Below the pieces are notes generated by a model. It searched no databases. It saw nothing but the letters and a program-made list of their open reading frames with translations, and was not told the origin of the DNA. The translations under genes were made by a program, and so were the position numbers. This document shows, one piece after another, positions 21,382 through 34,007 of a DNA stretch of 64,000 nucleotides; the stretch's first letter is position 1, and the number at the start of each line of letters is the position of its first letter. The stretch covers positions 46,598,047 to 46,662,046 of the forward strand of contig CM061918.1 of NCBI GenBank assembly GCA_031002005.1, given 5' to 3'. The stretch is from Vandiemenella viatica (lineage: Eukaryota; Arthropoda; Insecta; Orthoptera; Morabidae).

Positions 21382-22374
21382 AAGGTGTAATATGGAAATG
21401 TGATTTTTAGAAGAAATAATTTATCTGGTAAATTCTGTTGCCGTGGAATATTTTGAAAGAATTATATTACAATCCTGGTCGAAGAGTCTGCGTAAGAGAA
21501 ACTATGCATCAAACGTACCTTGCTTAAAATTTATTTCAAATTAATTCTTATTTATTAGTTTTGTGAGCTCTTGAAGAAGGTCGGAAGAGACCGTCGACTG
21601 AAGGGAAATTGCAGGCACACGGTTTTCACTCTCTACGCTTCCCGCGCAAAGCGTGAGTTAGCGTGCTTCAAGTTAATGCAGGGGTTGTCAACTTTCTTTA
21701 CGTATCACCCACTTCCGTATTTCTGCTGGTTGTAAACTTTTCTTACGGCCAACCAGTTCCACAGTAATGGTGATTTATAAAGTAGGGAAGTAACTTCAGT
21801 TTATAAAATTTACAAAGCAGAGTTACAGCAAGTTAAAACAAATAGTAATTACTAATCAAATACTTTATGTCGGACTTGCGCCACGTTACTTTATAAAACA
21901 ACTAATGTAGATAATCTTTTTATTTAGACTTTTCTTACATAGAAACTTCAAGTCTGGTGATATCAAATTTCAGTATTTAATTTATTAATGGGGTCTCTAA
22001 GGCGGATTCTGTGAAACTAAATATTGGGCATCTGACTCAACTATTGTGAGGAAAAAACGAAGGTTTACTGTTACTGTAATATTCAGGCGGTTTCCTTCTT
22101 TTGTCATAATATGATTAACAACACTAAAGCCTAACTACACTAGAAATGAGATAGGGAATGGTATTAATAATATGAATATCCTTTTCCCCATATTTATATA
22201 TATGAAAGGCATTTCTTTTTGTTTTGCCACAGGTTTTGGTACTATCCACAACTATCTAATTGATATTTACTTTCTTCATCATATATAATTCATATCAATT
22301 CTCCTTGACAAGTTGTATCGGCCTCCTCAGTATTTATGGTAACAGAATTTTCCATCTGGTCAACCCCCTGAATT
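21382..22374. other. Unassigned AT-rich sequence
   Basis: No recognised repeat. On the minus strand, 22374-22285 continues the candidate exon in a shifted frame. Confidence 0.35.
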
Positions 22375-22568
22375 TCAAGATTCATTCCAACCGTTATTCC
22401 ATATCCAATTGAAGTTAATTGAAGCACTGTTGAAACTGTCAATATCCACTGGAGTTACAGTATTCTGTATTGATGATAACTCAGCAAACTGATGAAATTC
22501 TGTTTTCAGTATATTATAACGAAGTTGTCCAAGTTGGTCACTAAATTGTGTCATGATACTTTGGCAAC
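22375..22568 (-). pseudogene. Candidate exon or pseudogene, unknown protein
   Basis: On the minus strand a good 3' splice site, TTCTAAAACTTACAG, is followed by an open frame of about 65 codons to a stop at 22375. It includes QSIMTQFSDQLGQLRYNIL and FHQFAELSSIQNTVTPVD. If the frame shifts by one base near 22420, it continues as GMNLEIQGVDQ and ends with a stop near 22288. The composition looks protein-like and is not repeat-derived. I do not recognise the family, and no donor or neighbouring exon was found. It may be a decayed exon, a retrocopy or chance. Confidence 0.25.
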
Positions 22569-22971
22569 CTGTAAGTTTTAGAAGATGGAAACTGACATCA
22601 TTAAATCTCTTAATATTATTTTTTAACAAGTTAATTAAATTAAAAAAAAAAAAGTGCTTCAGTATCTTACACAACCGCTACCGCCTACTGTGAAAACTGT
22701 TACCGCTCACTGTGAAAGCTGAATGTCCACTGGTGTGACCACCACTGAGTTAATGTTTGATGGGGAAATGTCTGTGGTTGTTTCGAAATATGATTTTTAA
22801 CGCTCCATAACTAAGAAACAATCTACATTTCATTGGAAAACCAAACCTCATTAAAAAGCAGTCAGTTCGTTACTAAAAGTGAACTTAAATGATGGCCACA
22901 GCCAATGATCCGGTCATATTCATCTCCGCAGGATATTTGAATGGGCTGTTTTTCGTCGTCTTCCACAGGGT

Positions 22972-23160
22972 ATGTTAGTGCTGCTTTTTGTGTTGATTCC
23001 TGTAATGGTATTCAGTTTAGTCTCGTATAATGAAGATGGAAAAAGGAAGGAGGCGAAACGTTATGAAGACTTATTCGAACCTACTCTTCCGAATGACATC
23101 TCGGGGCTGCCGAGCTTAAATTCTTCATCTGACGAACTGCCATCACGTGTTCGAATTTAA
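22972..23160 (+). CDS. Small hypothetical ORF with hydrophobic start
   Basis: A 62-codon ATG frame begins with a hydrophobic segment (MLVLLFVLIPVMVFSLV, residues 1-17) that looks like a signal peptide or membrane anchor. It continues acidic and serine-rich, ending SSSDELPSRVRI. CTTCCACAG just upstream could serve as a splice acceptor. No homologue is recognised and nothing nearby supports expression, so a chance frame is quite possible. Confidence 0.2.
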   Translation: MLVLLFVLIPVMVFSLVSYNEDGKRKEAKRYEDLFEPTLPNDISGLPSLNSSSDELPSRVRI

Positions 23161-24995
23161 TCCAAGCGTTTTATATGTAGCCTGGCGGTTATATCTACTA
23201 TATAATTTCGTAAGGTCACTCATTCACTTACCTCGATAGCTATTGGCTGGAGAATGGTGTCACGTGTCAGCCTTCGCTCGCAAAACGGCGACCAGAGATA
23301 CCAATAGTAGAAATTAGTGGTCATGTTCACAATTTAATAGCGAAGCAACTGCTACCAAATTAATAGCCATAATACATTCATTAAGTTTGCTTTTCGTAGC
23401 GTTTCATAGTTAAAAAAAAATAATGATAAATTACGCGGCTGATAAAACGTTTATCTGATGTTGCTAATAAAGGCAATTTGAAAAAACCTTTCAAAAAAAT
23501 TAGATTACTCATGGTCCCTACTGTAACCATGAATGCCAATTGTCATTCCGGCTTAGCATAAACTTCAATTTAATTAAAACTGTCACTAATGTTGTTGCTT
23601 GACCAAAGTTTATGCATTACGGTTTATTTGCTGTTCAGGTATTTTACTGACCACTTTTGTAGATGGGTTTTATTCATGTTCGCTGTAAGTGAGTTATTAG
23701 GTTATTTTTAAGTAGACATCAGACCAAATATGTTACTGAATCAACTATTCTGGCAATCCATATCTTCCGAGTTGCTCAACTGTTTAATAATATGCAATGT
23801 GTATTAAGTTCTACGGACATTACATATACTATGACCAATGATTACATTATAAGTGTTTGCTCACTCTCAATTAAAAAAAAAAAAAAAAAAAAAAAACGTA
23901 ATTCTTTCAAAGCAAACAGGATTTTTTTTTTTTTAATAAATTTTCAGAGTGAACTTTAAGGGTCAAATACAAGTTTGTATTTAAGCTAGTTCGAGTCTAT
24001 GACCTTTGAAACAATTATACGACTGCGCTATCGTCCCTGTTCGTGTTTACTACCTCTATCTATTAATGCTTCTGAGTTCTTCAAGATAACGATATTTATT
24101 TATCCTAACACACAGGTCAAGTTTGTATTTGATCAAATCAGATCATCCTGTCATAATCTTTCTTCCTAAAATCTGTATATAATCTAGACCTGTGTAGATA
24201 TGCTAAAAACGGTCACGGGCTTACATTAGTACAATACGAGAATACTCTGCAGGGCAATTTATTCAATATTGGAATTTGAAGCCTTAGCCACTTCGGCAAT
24301 GTGGATGCTATTTTGACTGTTGTGGTTTGCTGATAAAATCGTCCTTAAAGGTTTTTAGGTGATCCTCGTATACACTACAGTGATGATCCCTGGTACTGAT
24401 GTGTTTGCGAATACTTTGTCGCTGAGGTGTCGAAATCGGTGACACCTCTGATGTTTATATTAGAGGGATGCGCTTTAGTCCTCTGCTCTCGGCGGCCTTG
24501 CGGTACGTTATAAATAACCACCCCCACCCCTCTCCACCAACCCAACACCGATAATCGATTTTTCGCCCAGCGGCCCAAACCAGTGAGCCCAGTTGCGCTA
24601 GGGGTAACTCCTACGGCTTAAACTACCCTGCCTCCCTGGACATGCATCAACACAACGACATCAACAAGGTGTATAGATCCTCAGTGTCCACTATTATTAC
24701 CATCACGTGCCAATATAAAGTGACACTAGATATATATTTATAAAATTGTATGACAGCATTCAAGGAGTGAAGCCACCAACTTGTACCGGTCCAGCATGTC
24801 AGTATGTAGAAAGTTATGGTTTGTCGATGATGAGGTCATTACAGCCAGGAAAGGGAAGGCACCGACAAGACATCAGCTATTGATTTAAGGACGAAACCTA
24901 AAAACCGTAGAAAAATGATTTATTATCTTCGCCTAAAAAAAGGATTCTGGTATATTCGACTCAGTACCAGACATAAACTTGAAAATTAGTAGACC
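23161..24995. other. Unassigned sequence with A/T homopolymers
   Basis: Contains an A run near 23873-23896 and a T run near 23922. The minus frame at 24375-24578 has no motif. A SINE-like GATGAGGTCATTACAGCCAGG at about 24830 is too short to call. Confidence 0.35.
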
Positions 24996-25212
24996 TATAT
25001 AACCCACCAGTGTGGCTGCGTGCCTAAAGCCACCACCGCACAGGATCAGGGAGCTACAAAGGGACCAGGTTCGACTCCTGTAACCCGCGTACATGTTATC
25101 CTGATTGCGGTTTTCAGGCGATTTTCATCATTAATTAGACGAATGCTGGGACGGTTTTCAATCACCGCTTCATATACTGCACAGTTGACAAACAAAACTA
25201 CACATATCATAT
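24996..25212 (+). mobile_element. Putative tRNA-derived SINE, different family
   Basis: The copy carries GTGTGGCTGCGTGCC as a possible A-box region and GGTTCGACTCC as B-box, about 45-50 bp apart. A body follows with GCGGTTTTCAGGCGATTTTC and AGACGAATGCTGGGACGG that differs from family S1. No clean poly(A) end is present. Confidence 0.45.
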
Positions 25213-26404
25213 AGAATATAAGTTACACGAATGGCAGAAAGATGGCACATTTGAGCTCCCTCAATTGCTGCATGAACTGATAATTCGTGGTTCTAACTAC
25301 CCACAAACATTAGAGAGGTTCTTAAAGATGTATCAGTCATACGTCTCGTTAATTTATGAAATGTTTGGATATACGATTGAAAAATATTTATTTTGTGTCT
25401 AATGAATATAAAGAGATGTTAGAAAAATTGATGGAAAGTTTTTGTTAAGAATCTTTGACAGAAAAGAAATAATTTGTGAAGTGGTCATGGAGATTACATA
25501 CATGACTATTAGGAGGAGGAATGAAAATAGGTGGAAGGAATTGAAGTGATTGAGCGAATGTGGAGGACCTGAAATTGGAAATGGTGCCGGTAGGAAGTTG
25601 CCGGGCTATAAAAGGATAGTATGTTATGAATAATTTGTACGGCTGGCGGCTAAAGAAAGTATTGATGTTATTGAAGTTGTGAAAGGTTAATTGTTCATTC
25701 TGTACAAAGCTATATATGGTGTGGATTAATATATGAAGAATTTAGTATTATTGATTTTATTTAAAAGGAGAAATCGTATAATAAGTCCAGGCACAGTATA
25801 AAAGTTAATTTCAGGTGATAAGAAGGATGTAAAGGAATTATAACCGGAATGACGAACGTGGATATACTTTTAGCGTAAAAAGAAACACGTGTTTCCTCCC
25901 TGGCGGAAGGAACAATCTAAGGTAAAAGAAAATTTAATATCATTAGCAATCGTTGTTAAATGACCACAGAGAGGATTTGAATATTGTTTGGTTGTGATTG
26001 AAAGGTTTAAAAGTATTAGTTTATGTAAAAGAAATCAGGGATACGCCGAAAGGTGTAGTTTATAATGAGAATCAATGTTTTGCGTGACCCAATAAGGTCT
26101 ATTCACCCACATATAAAATAAAGGAAAAGCAATCATATCAACAATGAATTTATTGTTTTATACAACTAATAAATATTCGATAAAGAAATTATATTTAATA
26201 ATGTAATGATACTTACTGGGACCCAGGACGAAAAAGAACAACACTCTCAAAGAATGAAGGAAGTTTGGAAGCAAAGAAAATTAAATACAATGAAACATAG
26301 CCAAAGTTGATTTATCGTAGACTCCAAATGGGTTATTCGGAAGAAGAAAAATCTAAAGATACAGCATAGTATTTGATGTAATTCCAATACTGAAAGTGTG
26401 AGAC
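25213..26404. other. Unassigned AT-rich sequence
   Basis: No feature recognised. Confidence 0.35.
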
Positions 26405-26608
26405 TGAGCGTGGAGGGTGAGCGGTTAATGTTCTGGCCTCGCATTCGGGAGGACGCCGGTTAGAATCCCCGTCCGGGTTTTCCATGGTTTCCCCAAATCA
26501 CTCCAGGCGAATGCCAGGATGTTTCCTACAAAAGGCCATGGCAGAATTCCTCCCCGTTCCTTATCCCCAGTCCCATCCTGCATCTAATGATCTCGACCAC
26601 TGAAAAAG
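26405..26608 (+). mobile_element. SINE S1 copy
   Basis: Head GAGCGTGGAGGGTGAGCGG, B-box decayed to GGTTAGAATCC, body GGTTTTCCATGGTTTCCCC and AAAAGGCCATGGCAGAATTC. It lacks the GACGAGGC end and finishes in an AT-rich tail. Confidence 0.85.
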
Positions 26609-27895
26609 ATATTAATATAAGTAACTAATATAATAAATACGTAAAAATACAGCCAACTGCCATGTGACAGTAAACAACAATCATAACGGTTGACGTAAGT
26701 CCTTAGTGAAAGTCAGTGAGTTTAGCGACTGTCGATAGTTTGCACATCATTTATTTAAGGTTGTAAGTGAATCCATAAAACAACTAATATTTACAATTGA
26801 ACCTCGATTTTCAAAATTAGGCAGTCCAATTTGTGCAAAATTGACGTGACGATCCTGGGAATGTTTTCCGCATCTAACAGTGATTTCTGCCCGCCACAGT
26901 ATTGGAACGACAAAACTTTCCACTGAGTATACTTACTAAAAAATTGGAAGTGCAACTTTGAGCCGAACACTAACAAACAAATACTGTAACACTGTACTAA
27001 CGGCATCTATCGATTCTTTTAATAACTATTGCGTATTTAATCAAAAAAGATGTCAGTAGTGTACCAAAACGACCAAGTTGATCAATATTTGAGTAAACTT
27101 TGCAAAATAATGATGACAATTTACAAGATGACGGGAAGAAGGAGAGCTTTCCTGGTTCATAGGTATAAGCTAGTATACTGTGTCGGGACTGTATTTCACA
27201 GACTACAAGATTTACTGTTGAGATATGTTTGAATTGCAATCTCGTATCTTCGACAGGTATTTGTTGTTTGATAAATCCAGAGACTCGATATGTCGCAGAC
27301 ACGAGCTGCACGTCACTCGTAGCACCAGGGAATTCTATTGCTAATGTCTAAATCTGTATTTTGAAGCTGGACTAATTATAATTGTCCTAAGATTTTTGTG
27401 TATATATGATGTATGGAAACATTTCCACCTACTAACTAATTAATGAAGGTTTCTCTTAGGAGGTGTGGGGTAAATATCCTAACTATTGCCCAACTATTAC
27501 ATTGCCTACTTCTGGTCATAACTAATGGAGGGTGAATAGTTACAAAGCATGTTATGTACATGGGACCTATCTGAATGATGAGGTGCGCCTATTTACAGTT
27601 AATGTAGAAGAAGAAGGCGTGGTTATCAGAAAGAAAAATGCGTATTCATTGAGCGATTAGTATGTCTAGGTAGCAATATTTATTCTGGATCATTCCTTAT
27701 TGCTGCGATTTCTGGGTAACTTCAATTTTCGCAGTGGATGTTTGATGGTACCACGATTGCCAATATATGATTGGAACATACAGGCTTAGAGGTCAATATA
27801 GAGGGGGCACACTGGGGGGCAGCGAGGAGATGAGTTTATAAACGTCACAGCTGCTCGGCCAATGGCGTCGTGGCTCTGTACGCGGTCCGCTCCTG
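26609..27895. other. Unassigned sequence
   Basis: No recognised gene or repeat before the jockey LINE. Sequence from about 27840 may already belong to that LINE, since its frame is open upstream of 27896 to a stop at 27839-27841. Confidence 0.35.
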
Positions 27896-29200
27896 GTGTC
27901 CTCCTCGTGCTGGCTGCTGCTAACCAGAATAATTAACGCATGCCTAATACAAAGGCACTTCCCAGACTCATGGAAAATCGCCAAAGTGACGGCCATCCCA
28001 AAACGAGGGAAAGACAAACGAATACCATCTAACTACAGGCCAATAAGCCTACTCCCCTCCGCATCCAAGGTGCTGGAACGAGTACTACTTAAACGGATCA
28101 AAGACACCTTGGAAGCGGAAAAAACAATTAGAAAAGAACAGTTTGGCTTCCAAAGCAGAGTTGGAAGCGCAAGTCAGCTCCTCCGATTAACTGAAGACGT
28201 GTCACGGGGATTCAATTACAGTAAGTCGACGGCGGCTGTGTTCTTGGACATCGAGAAGGCCTACGACAAGGTGTGGCATGCCAACCTAATCACTAAGCTA
28301 AGAACACAGACGTCCATACGACATTGCTACGTTCAGTTAATCGGAAGCTACCTGGAAAACAGAAGGTTTTTCGTGTCAGTGGAAGGGCAAAACTCCTCAA
28401 CACATGCGATACCGGCCGGAATACCGCAAGGCTCTGTTCTGGCCCCAATACTTTTCTCAATTGGCGTTAACGACATACCGACACCACCGCATGTAAACAT
28501 CGCGCAATTTGCGGACGATACAACGGCATACGCTACGGGCAGGAGACACGATCTGAATATCAACCACCTGCAACATGGCCTGGACCAACTAGAGAAATGG
28601 TGTCGCATAAATAAGGTCAAGATAAACCCAACAAAGTGTGCGGCCGTTTATTTCACACGGAAGAGACCAGAAATCAATAAGAAACTGACTATCATGGGAC
28701 AAGAAGTCGACTGGTCCCCAGACACAAAATACCTAGGAGTCACCATAGACAAAAAACTACTGTTCAGGAAGCATATCCTAGATAGAAGAAGACAGGGCAC
28801 TGCGATACTAAACAATCTGTTCCCTATTCTCTACAGCCAACAACTAGCCACCAAAACAAAAATCAGAATATACAAGTCAGTCATCCTTCCCTACATCCTC
28901 TATGGATGCCAGGTGTGGGGAACGGCTTCCAAAACAAACATCGACCAACTCCAAAGACTCCAAAACCGATGCCTGCGGGTCATTCTGCGCGCATCAAGGT
29001 ACACACCGACAGACGCCCTACACGACCAAGCCGGCGTAAACCGGATCTACGTTGAGATCTACCGGCAAACATAAAAATTCTATCAGCGAGTTGAACAAAA
29101 CAGAGAACAGGATGAAAGGCTCCATACCCTTGTCACAACCAAACCAAGGCACTGGCACAAATACAAAGTACCACTAAGCATCATATATCAGCCTGAATAG
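27896..29200 (+). pseudogene. Jockey-type LINE reverse transcriptase, 5'-truncated
   Basis: This is the longest coding stretch in the window. Residues counted from 27896 show the RT fingers NYRPISLLP (46-54), motif A AVFLDIEKAYDKVWH (114-128), motif B GIPQGSVLAPILFS (175-188), the catalytic FADD (205-208), KYLGVTI further on, and a C-terminal LYGCQVWGTA..LQRLQNRCLR. All palm residues needed for polymerisation are present. The frame meets TAA at 29072-29074 but continues in the same frame for 41 codons (KFYQRVEQNR...IIYQPE) to TAG at 29198, so one premature stop separates it from its normal C-terminus. ORF1 and the endonuclease are absent. The initiator is unclear, as 27896 is a GTG inside an open frame. 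Confidence 0.85.
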
Positions 29201-29399
29201 AACTGATATGACTGTAAGAAAACTGTAGGGGTTTTTCACATAAGGTCGTCTCTGACGAACGGTAGTCATGTTTTCCCCTCAATGAGTAATAAAAAGTGTC
29301 CCCAAAATAACCTATCCTATACAGAGAGACACATTAAATAGTGTTGCCCCGGCAACGGAACTTTTTACACAAACAAGCCGTTGAGGCACAGACACATAA

Positions 29400-29960
29400 A
29401 AAGCTGCCACTGTCTGCCTTGAACTTGTTGCCCTCCAGTCTCAGGACTGAAAGTGCAGTTTCCACGAGTAACTCAGGTAGAGCTCTGTATCCCTGTTAAT
29501 GGTGTTGTTGTTAAGTTTTGCTTCGATTTCTTCTTTTATGACAGACTCCCAAAAGTAAAGTTTCCGACAGCAACTTCACATTTGTAATGTCTATTTTACG
29601 GCCACTGTCAATGACATATTTTGTATCCGCAGACTTCTCCAGTTGCAACAGGCGAAGGTTGCGCTTATGTTCAACTCACTGGGTCTCAATGGTACGTATG
29701 GTCTGCCCAACATAGAATTTGCCACATGCAACCGCCGGTATTCGTAAACCCAGATCGTCTTTTACGGGACGAAACCAATATTTGCAGGCGGGACCTTGAT
29801 ATCGTGGGGAGCCAATATCCGACCTACCTAAGTAGATCACGCTCCTGCATAAGAGACCAAAGCGAAAGCCTTTGGTGGGTCTCGTTGCTCCTTTGATAGT
29901 TTTCTTATCCACATCCGAAGCTTCCTCTCTATTTCGTATTCAGTGAACTTAAGGTCGTTA
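29400..29960 (-). pseudogene. Penelope-like element, GIY-YIG endonuclease remnant 1
   Basis: In broken frames the minus strand reads KDDLGLRIP, CGKFYVGQTIRTIET, EHKRNLRLLQLEKSA, then WESVIKEEIEAKLNNNTIN and LSVLRLEGNKFKADSG. KDDLGL..GVY.IPC.CG..YVGQT is the linker plus GIY-YIG nuclease of Penelope-like elements, which couple an RT to this endonuclease. Part of the GVYxIPCxC segment is deleted (IPAVACGKF), so the catalytic core is incomplete. It lies just beyond the 3' side of the jockey LINE, in the opposite orientation. Confidence 0.75.
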
Positions 29961-30994
29961 GTGATCGTATGCAATGAAATTAAATGAGAATATAGTGACA
30001 TTATCATAGAGTGAACTCTGAAGTCCTCTGTTATCATGACGAATTATCCGTCATCGACATGGGCGATCGTGATTATATATTACAAGAGTGAATAATTAAT
30101 TTACGATGCTATACTTTGTAAATTTAGCAGACGGCCAATGAGTTTGATATACTTGGATGACCTAAACATAAATAAAAATCATTAGCTAAAGTGGAAGCTG
30201 TATCTTGGCTGGTAGCTATAATTGTGTGTGTGTGTTAGTAATTTCTAGTTGTGCATTTATTTTATGTTGTAGCACTGTAGACTAACACTAGCTGTTTATT
30301 GTTGCAGGTAAGAGTCATCTGACTTCCGTGTGCCTTTGATCATCCACACCTCATAGGTGAGTTCTGTCAACGACAACACGCTCAAACACCTCGTTCTTCC
30401 ATTTCGGCAGCAAGCATAAAACTTTAATGAAATTGAATTAAAATTTTCGAATGTTAACAAGCCTTCACGTTTTGGAATTTGTAGTTCTGCTGTGACCGAT
30501 GTGCAATTATGAGTAGGATAGCTATTCAATTAGTAGTTGACGAATCAGTGGGAATACAGTTTGTAACATCTCTGACAAATTTCAGTTTTCGACTCCTGGT
30601 ACGATTACTTATGTCGTCGTGTACGAAATCTGTACATTAACTATGAACATAAACGAATATAGATATTTTGTAATTTTGTTAATATTTTTTTTTACTAAAG
30701 TTTTGCAAATACTTCAGTATGAGAGATAAAAGAATACTACCACAAGTCAATGATTGTACAAAATATTGAGTTTCTTAAATTAATAACTGAAATAAACCTC
30801 TTTCCAAGACAAACGATGGAGAAGGAATGAACGTAATAAACCAATGATTAAACAAATTTTTGGAATGTCTGTCAACGTTTTGAGTATTTTGAGCATAATA
30901 CTACTAAATATTGTTAACATTTTTTGAGTTTTTTTTTAAAATTTAATGGTAGTACCACTTCCTTCAACTGTTTAAGTTTTCTATCTAAACCTAT
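29961..30994. other. Unassigned AT-rich sequence
   Basis: No recognised feature. A short TG run is present near 30225. Confidence 0.35.
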
Positions 30995-31198
30995 CGAATG
31001 TGGTGGTGAGCGATAACGCTCTGGTCTTGCATCTGGGAGGACACAAGTTCGGATCCTCGACCGGCTATCCAGGTTCCAGTTTTCCACGTTTATCCAAAAT
31101 TACTCTAGGCTCATGCTGGTATGGTTCCTTGAAAAGATCATTTCTGAATTCCTTTCTGTTTCTTTCCCTCAGCCCTTTCCCCTCTCTAGTAAAAAAAA
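30995..31198 (+). mobile_element. SINE S1, diverged copy
   Basis: Head TGGTGGTGAGCGATAACGC, B-box-like GTTCGGATCC, body GTTTTCCACGTTTATCC and CTCATGCTGGTATGGTTCC, ending in an 8-nt A run. Confidence 0.75.
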
Positions 31199-32927
31199 CC
31201 GCATATGCCAAGATATAAACATAATGCATGAATTAAATTTCCTTTGCAGCCTCGTTCAAGGTAATAACATTTCTTGAATAAGAAGCAGGAAACACACCAG
31301 CTAAAATGATAAACAGCATTTAAAGTGAAAATAACCGGGAAAACATTTCTTATTTCCTCTTTACTGATGAATTTTTTGGCAAACGCGGGAAGAGCAAGAA
31401 GGGAAACTATTTTACAAGAATTATTGCGAGCATTTTTAGATTATACTGTGATATTTTTACTTGAATAGGACAGCATTGGGAAGGAAGAGTGCCAGAAAAA
31501 AGAATACTAATTGAATTCAAATTTGGAAAGTTATAGTACACTCACAAAACTGCAGAGGGCCTTCTTCTTCACAGCTACCGAAATTGTAGATGCCATAAAT
31601 TTTGCGGTTTTCCAGCCGTGATGATCTTGTAAATAACTTAGGCTGCGTCCAAATATTCGACCTTTTCCCGGCGTTTCGACTGTGCCTGTGGTCTTTTTGA
31701 AGGGGCAAGTTACCTGCTGAATCTGCTAGAAAATGTCTCAGGATGTATTGGGAAGGTTGGAAGAGGAGACTAATATCATATTGTGGACGATGAAGAAGAT
31801 GAAATGAGCTAGATTTGATTTCACCCATTGTGTGGAAAAGGTCAACAAAAGAAAATTGTGGAAAGAAAAATACAAAAAAAATAAAAAAAATGAATACGTA
31901 CAGGAAGAAGAGGGTATGGAGTATTAACAGACATCAAGAAAGTTAAAAGTGTGATGGTAATGAAGGAATGGAGTCCAGCAAAGAAAGAAATGGAGGATAT
32001 TCGGTATAAGGATGATTCGACTTAGAATGTATTTTTTTTTTAAAAGCTCCCTCAGTCTTACGCATCCTGCAGGTAACCGGCAATAAATTGAGTAATAGAT
32101 CGACCTGTAGGTGGATATATTCAGCCCAAAGTTTGGGGCTCGTGCCAAGTTTAAGGATCCTACAGCCAATATCAATACGCGGAAGTGACAGAAAATTAAG
32201 AGTTTGAAAAATCCGTTTTCCGACTAAATTAGCCACACACTATGAATACATCATGCAAAATTGATTATTCGCTATAGTCTCTTTAGTTCCAGGGGGGGAA
32301 CCACTGTTGAGATATTTTCTACTTGTCTATTTTCGAACACATCGTCTGTGTCGCGAGTGGCAGTCACATTAGTTTCTCAGCTTCATCGACAGTGATTAGA
32401 CAATTGACGGGCCTTGACGTGATCAAAGATGTGGAAAGCACGCAAGAAATGAATACCACAACCCGTGCGAGGTGTTTATGAAGGAGGGCGCATAACATCA
32501 GATAGAGCCCTGTGCAAACGCTCACGACCAGCCGGGCGATAGAGTAACGATTAGGGTGGGCGTATCAGCTGTCAATCAGGGTCGCCGGACAATAGACCAT
32601 CGCTAACAGCCCCACTCAATACAATAGGTGGCGGACTAGGGTAAATTATCCGCACAGTCTGGACGCTCATATAGGGACAGTTAATCTACCTGTGGACCTT
32701 GGCTTTTGCAACAATTCTGTAATGACTGTTAACAACCCAGGTATTTCTTTAAGTTTCGGCAGAATCTAATAATTCACAGTTCATCAAAAAGCAGTACGTA
32801 TCCGTAATAGACTGAGTTAAGATAACCTTATGCTCATACCTAATTTCTTATTTGTATACGATAAATAAAAAATAAAATTAGAAATATTCATACATTCATA
32901 ATTCTATAAAAGTGCCTTATAATATGC
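31199..32927. other. Unassigned sequence with GC-rich patch 32460-32640
   Basis: No gene recognised. The patch with GGTGGGCGTATCAGCTGTC is moderately GC-rich. Minus frames at 31517-31828 and 31924-32236 lack motifs. Confidence 0.3.
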
Positions 32928-33480
32928 AAAATTACAATCGATGGCCGAAGCAGAAATGATGTTAAAAGCAGAATAGTTCTAGCAAAAAGAGCCTTCATGA
33001 GAAAGAGAAATCTTTTAGTTTCAAATATTAAACTAGGAATTAGAAAGAACTTTTTAATACACTATGTGTGGAGCACAGCACTTTACGGAAGCGAAACATG
33101 GACTTTAGGAATACCGGATAGAAAGAAAATTGAAGCATTTGAAATGTGGTGCTACGCAGAAGAATGCTGAAAATTAAGTGTACAGACAAAGTAAGAAATT
33201 AACGAGTTTTTGAAATGATGGGTGAGGAAAGAAGTTTGTGGAAGAAGCTTACAGAAAGAAGAGACAGGCTGGTAGGTCATATTTTGAGACATGCTGGATT
33301 GGTTAATTTGCTGTTGTAGGGAAGAACTGTAGAGGAAGACAGAGATTAGAATATCTGAAGTAGATAATTGAGGACGTCGGTTGTAGGGGGTATGTAGAGA
33401 TGAAGAGGTTAGCACAGATAGGAAGGGATGGAGGATTGTATCAAACCAGTCGAAAGACTGACGACAAAAAAAAAAAAAAA
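32928..33480 (+). pseudogene. RTE-like LINE family D, copy 2
   Basis: The plus strand encodes, in several frames, the sequence from YGSETWTLGI through IEAFEMWCY, FEMMGEERSLWKKLTERR, VGHILRHAGLVNLL and YVEMKRL to TSRKTD and a poly(A) end. It carries the same segment as 17288-17850 at fairly high identity, including the start point near TGGCCGAAGCAGAAATGATG. The frames are broken by stops and indels. Confidence 0.7.
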
Positions 33481-33587
33481 ATGTCAACCCCATTATATAA
33501 TTTATATAATTCCATATGTCATTATTAAGAGAGTGAAATGTAATTAATTAAAGACGAACCTTGTTTTGCGTAAACTTCGCATTTCTA

Positions 33588-33999
33588 GACGAAAAGATTT
33601 GTTTACACCGAACCAACACGGATTCTGGAAGAAAAGATGATGTGAAACTCAGCTGGCCCTCTTTGCGCATGACATAATAAAAGATGTTAATGTCATAAAT
33701 TGGTGCAGTTTCTTTGGATTTTCAGGAAGCCTTCTATTCTGTGCCTCACAACAACCTTATAGCGTTGGTAAGATCTTACGGTATATCAGATCAGCTTTGT
33801 GAATGGATAAGAAATTTTCTGCTGCTCGGTCGAAATATGTCGCCATTGAGCCGTTGACGGTGAAGCCTGTTTTAATATAGATGTTACATCTAGCATCCAG
33901 CTAGGAAGTGTAATAAGATCACTACTTTTATTAATTTCTATAAACGATCACGCAGACAGCGTGGATAGCAGTTTGATATTGTTCGCTGATGATACAATC
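33588..33999 (+). mobile_element. CR1-like LINE family A, part 1
   Basis: In shifted frames this encodes PNQHGFWKKR, CETQLALFAHDIIKDV, a DFQEAF..VPHNNLIALV region, WIRNFLL and finally LFADDTII. These are RT motifs from fingers to catalytic FADD, kept although the frame is broken. It is interrupted at 34000 by a hAT MITE and resumes at 34314. Confidence 0.7.
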
Positions 34000-34007
34000 A
34001 TCTAAAG

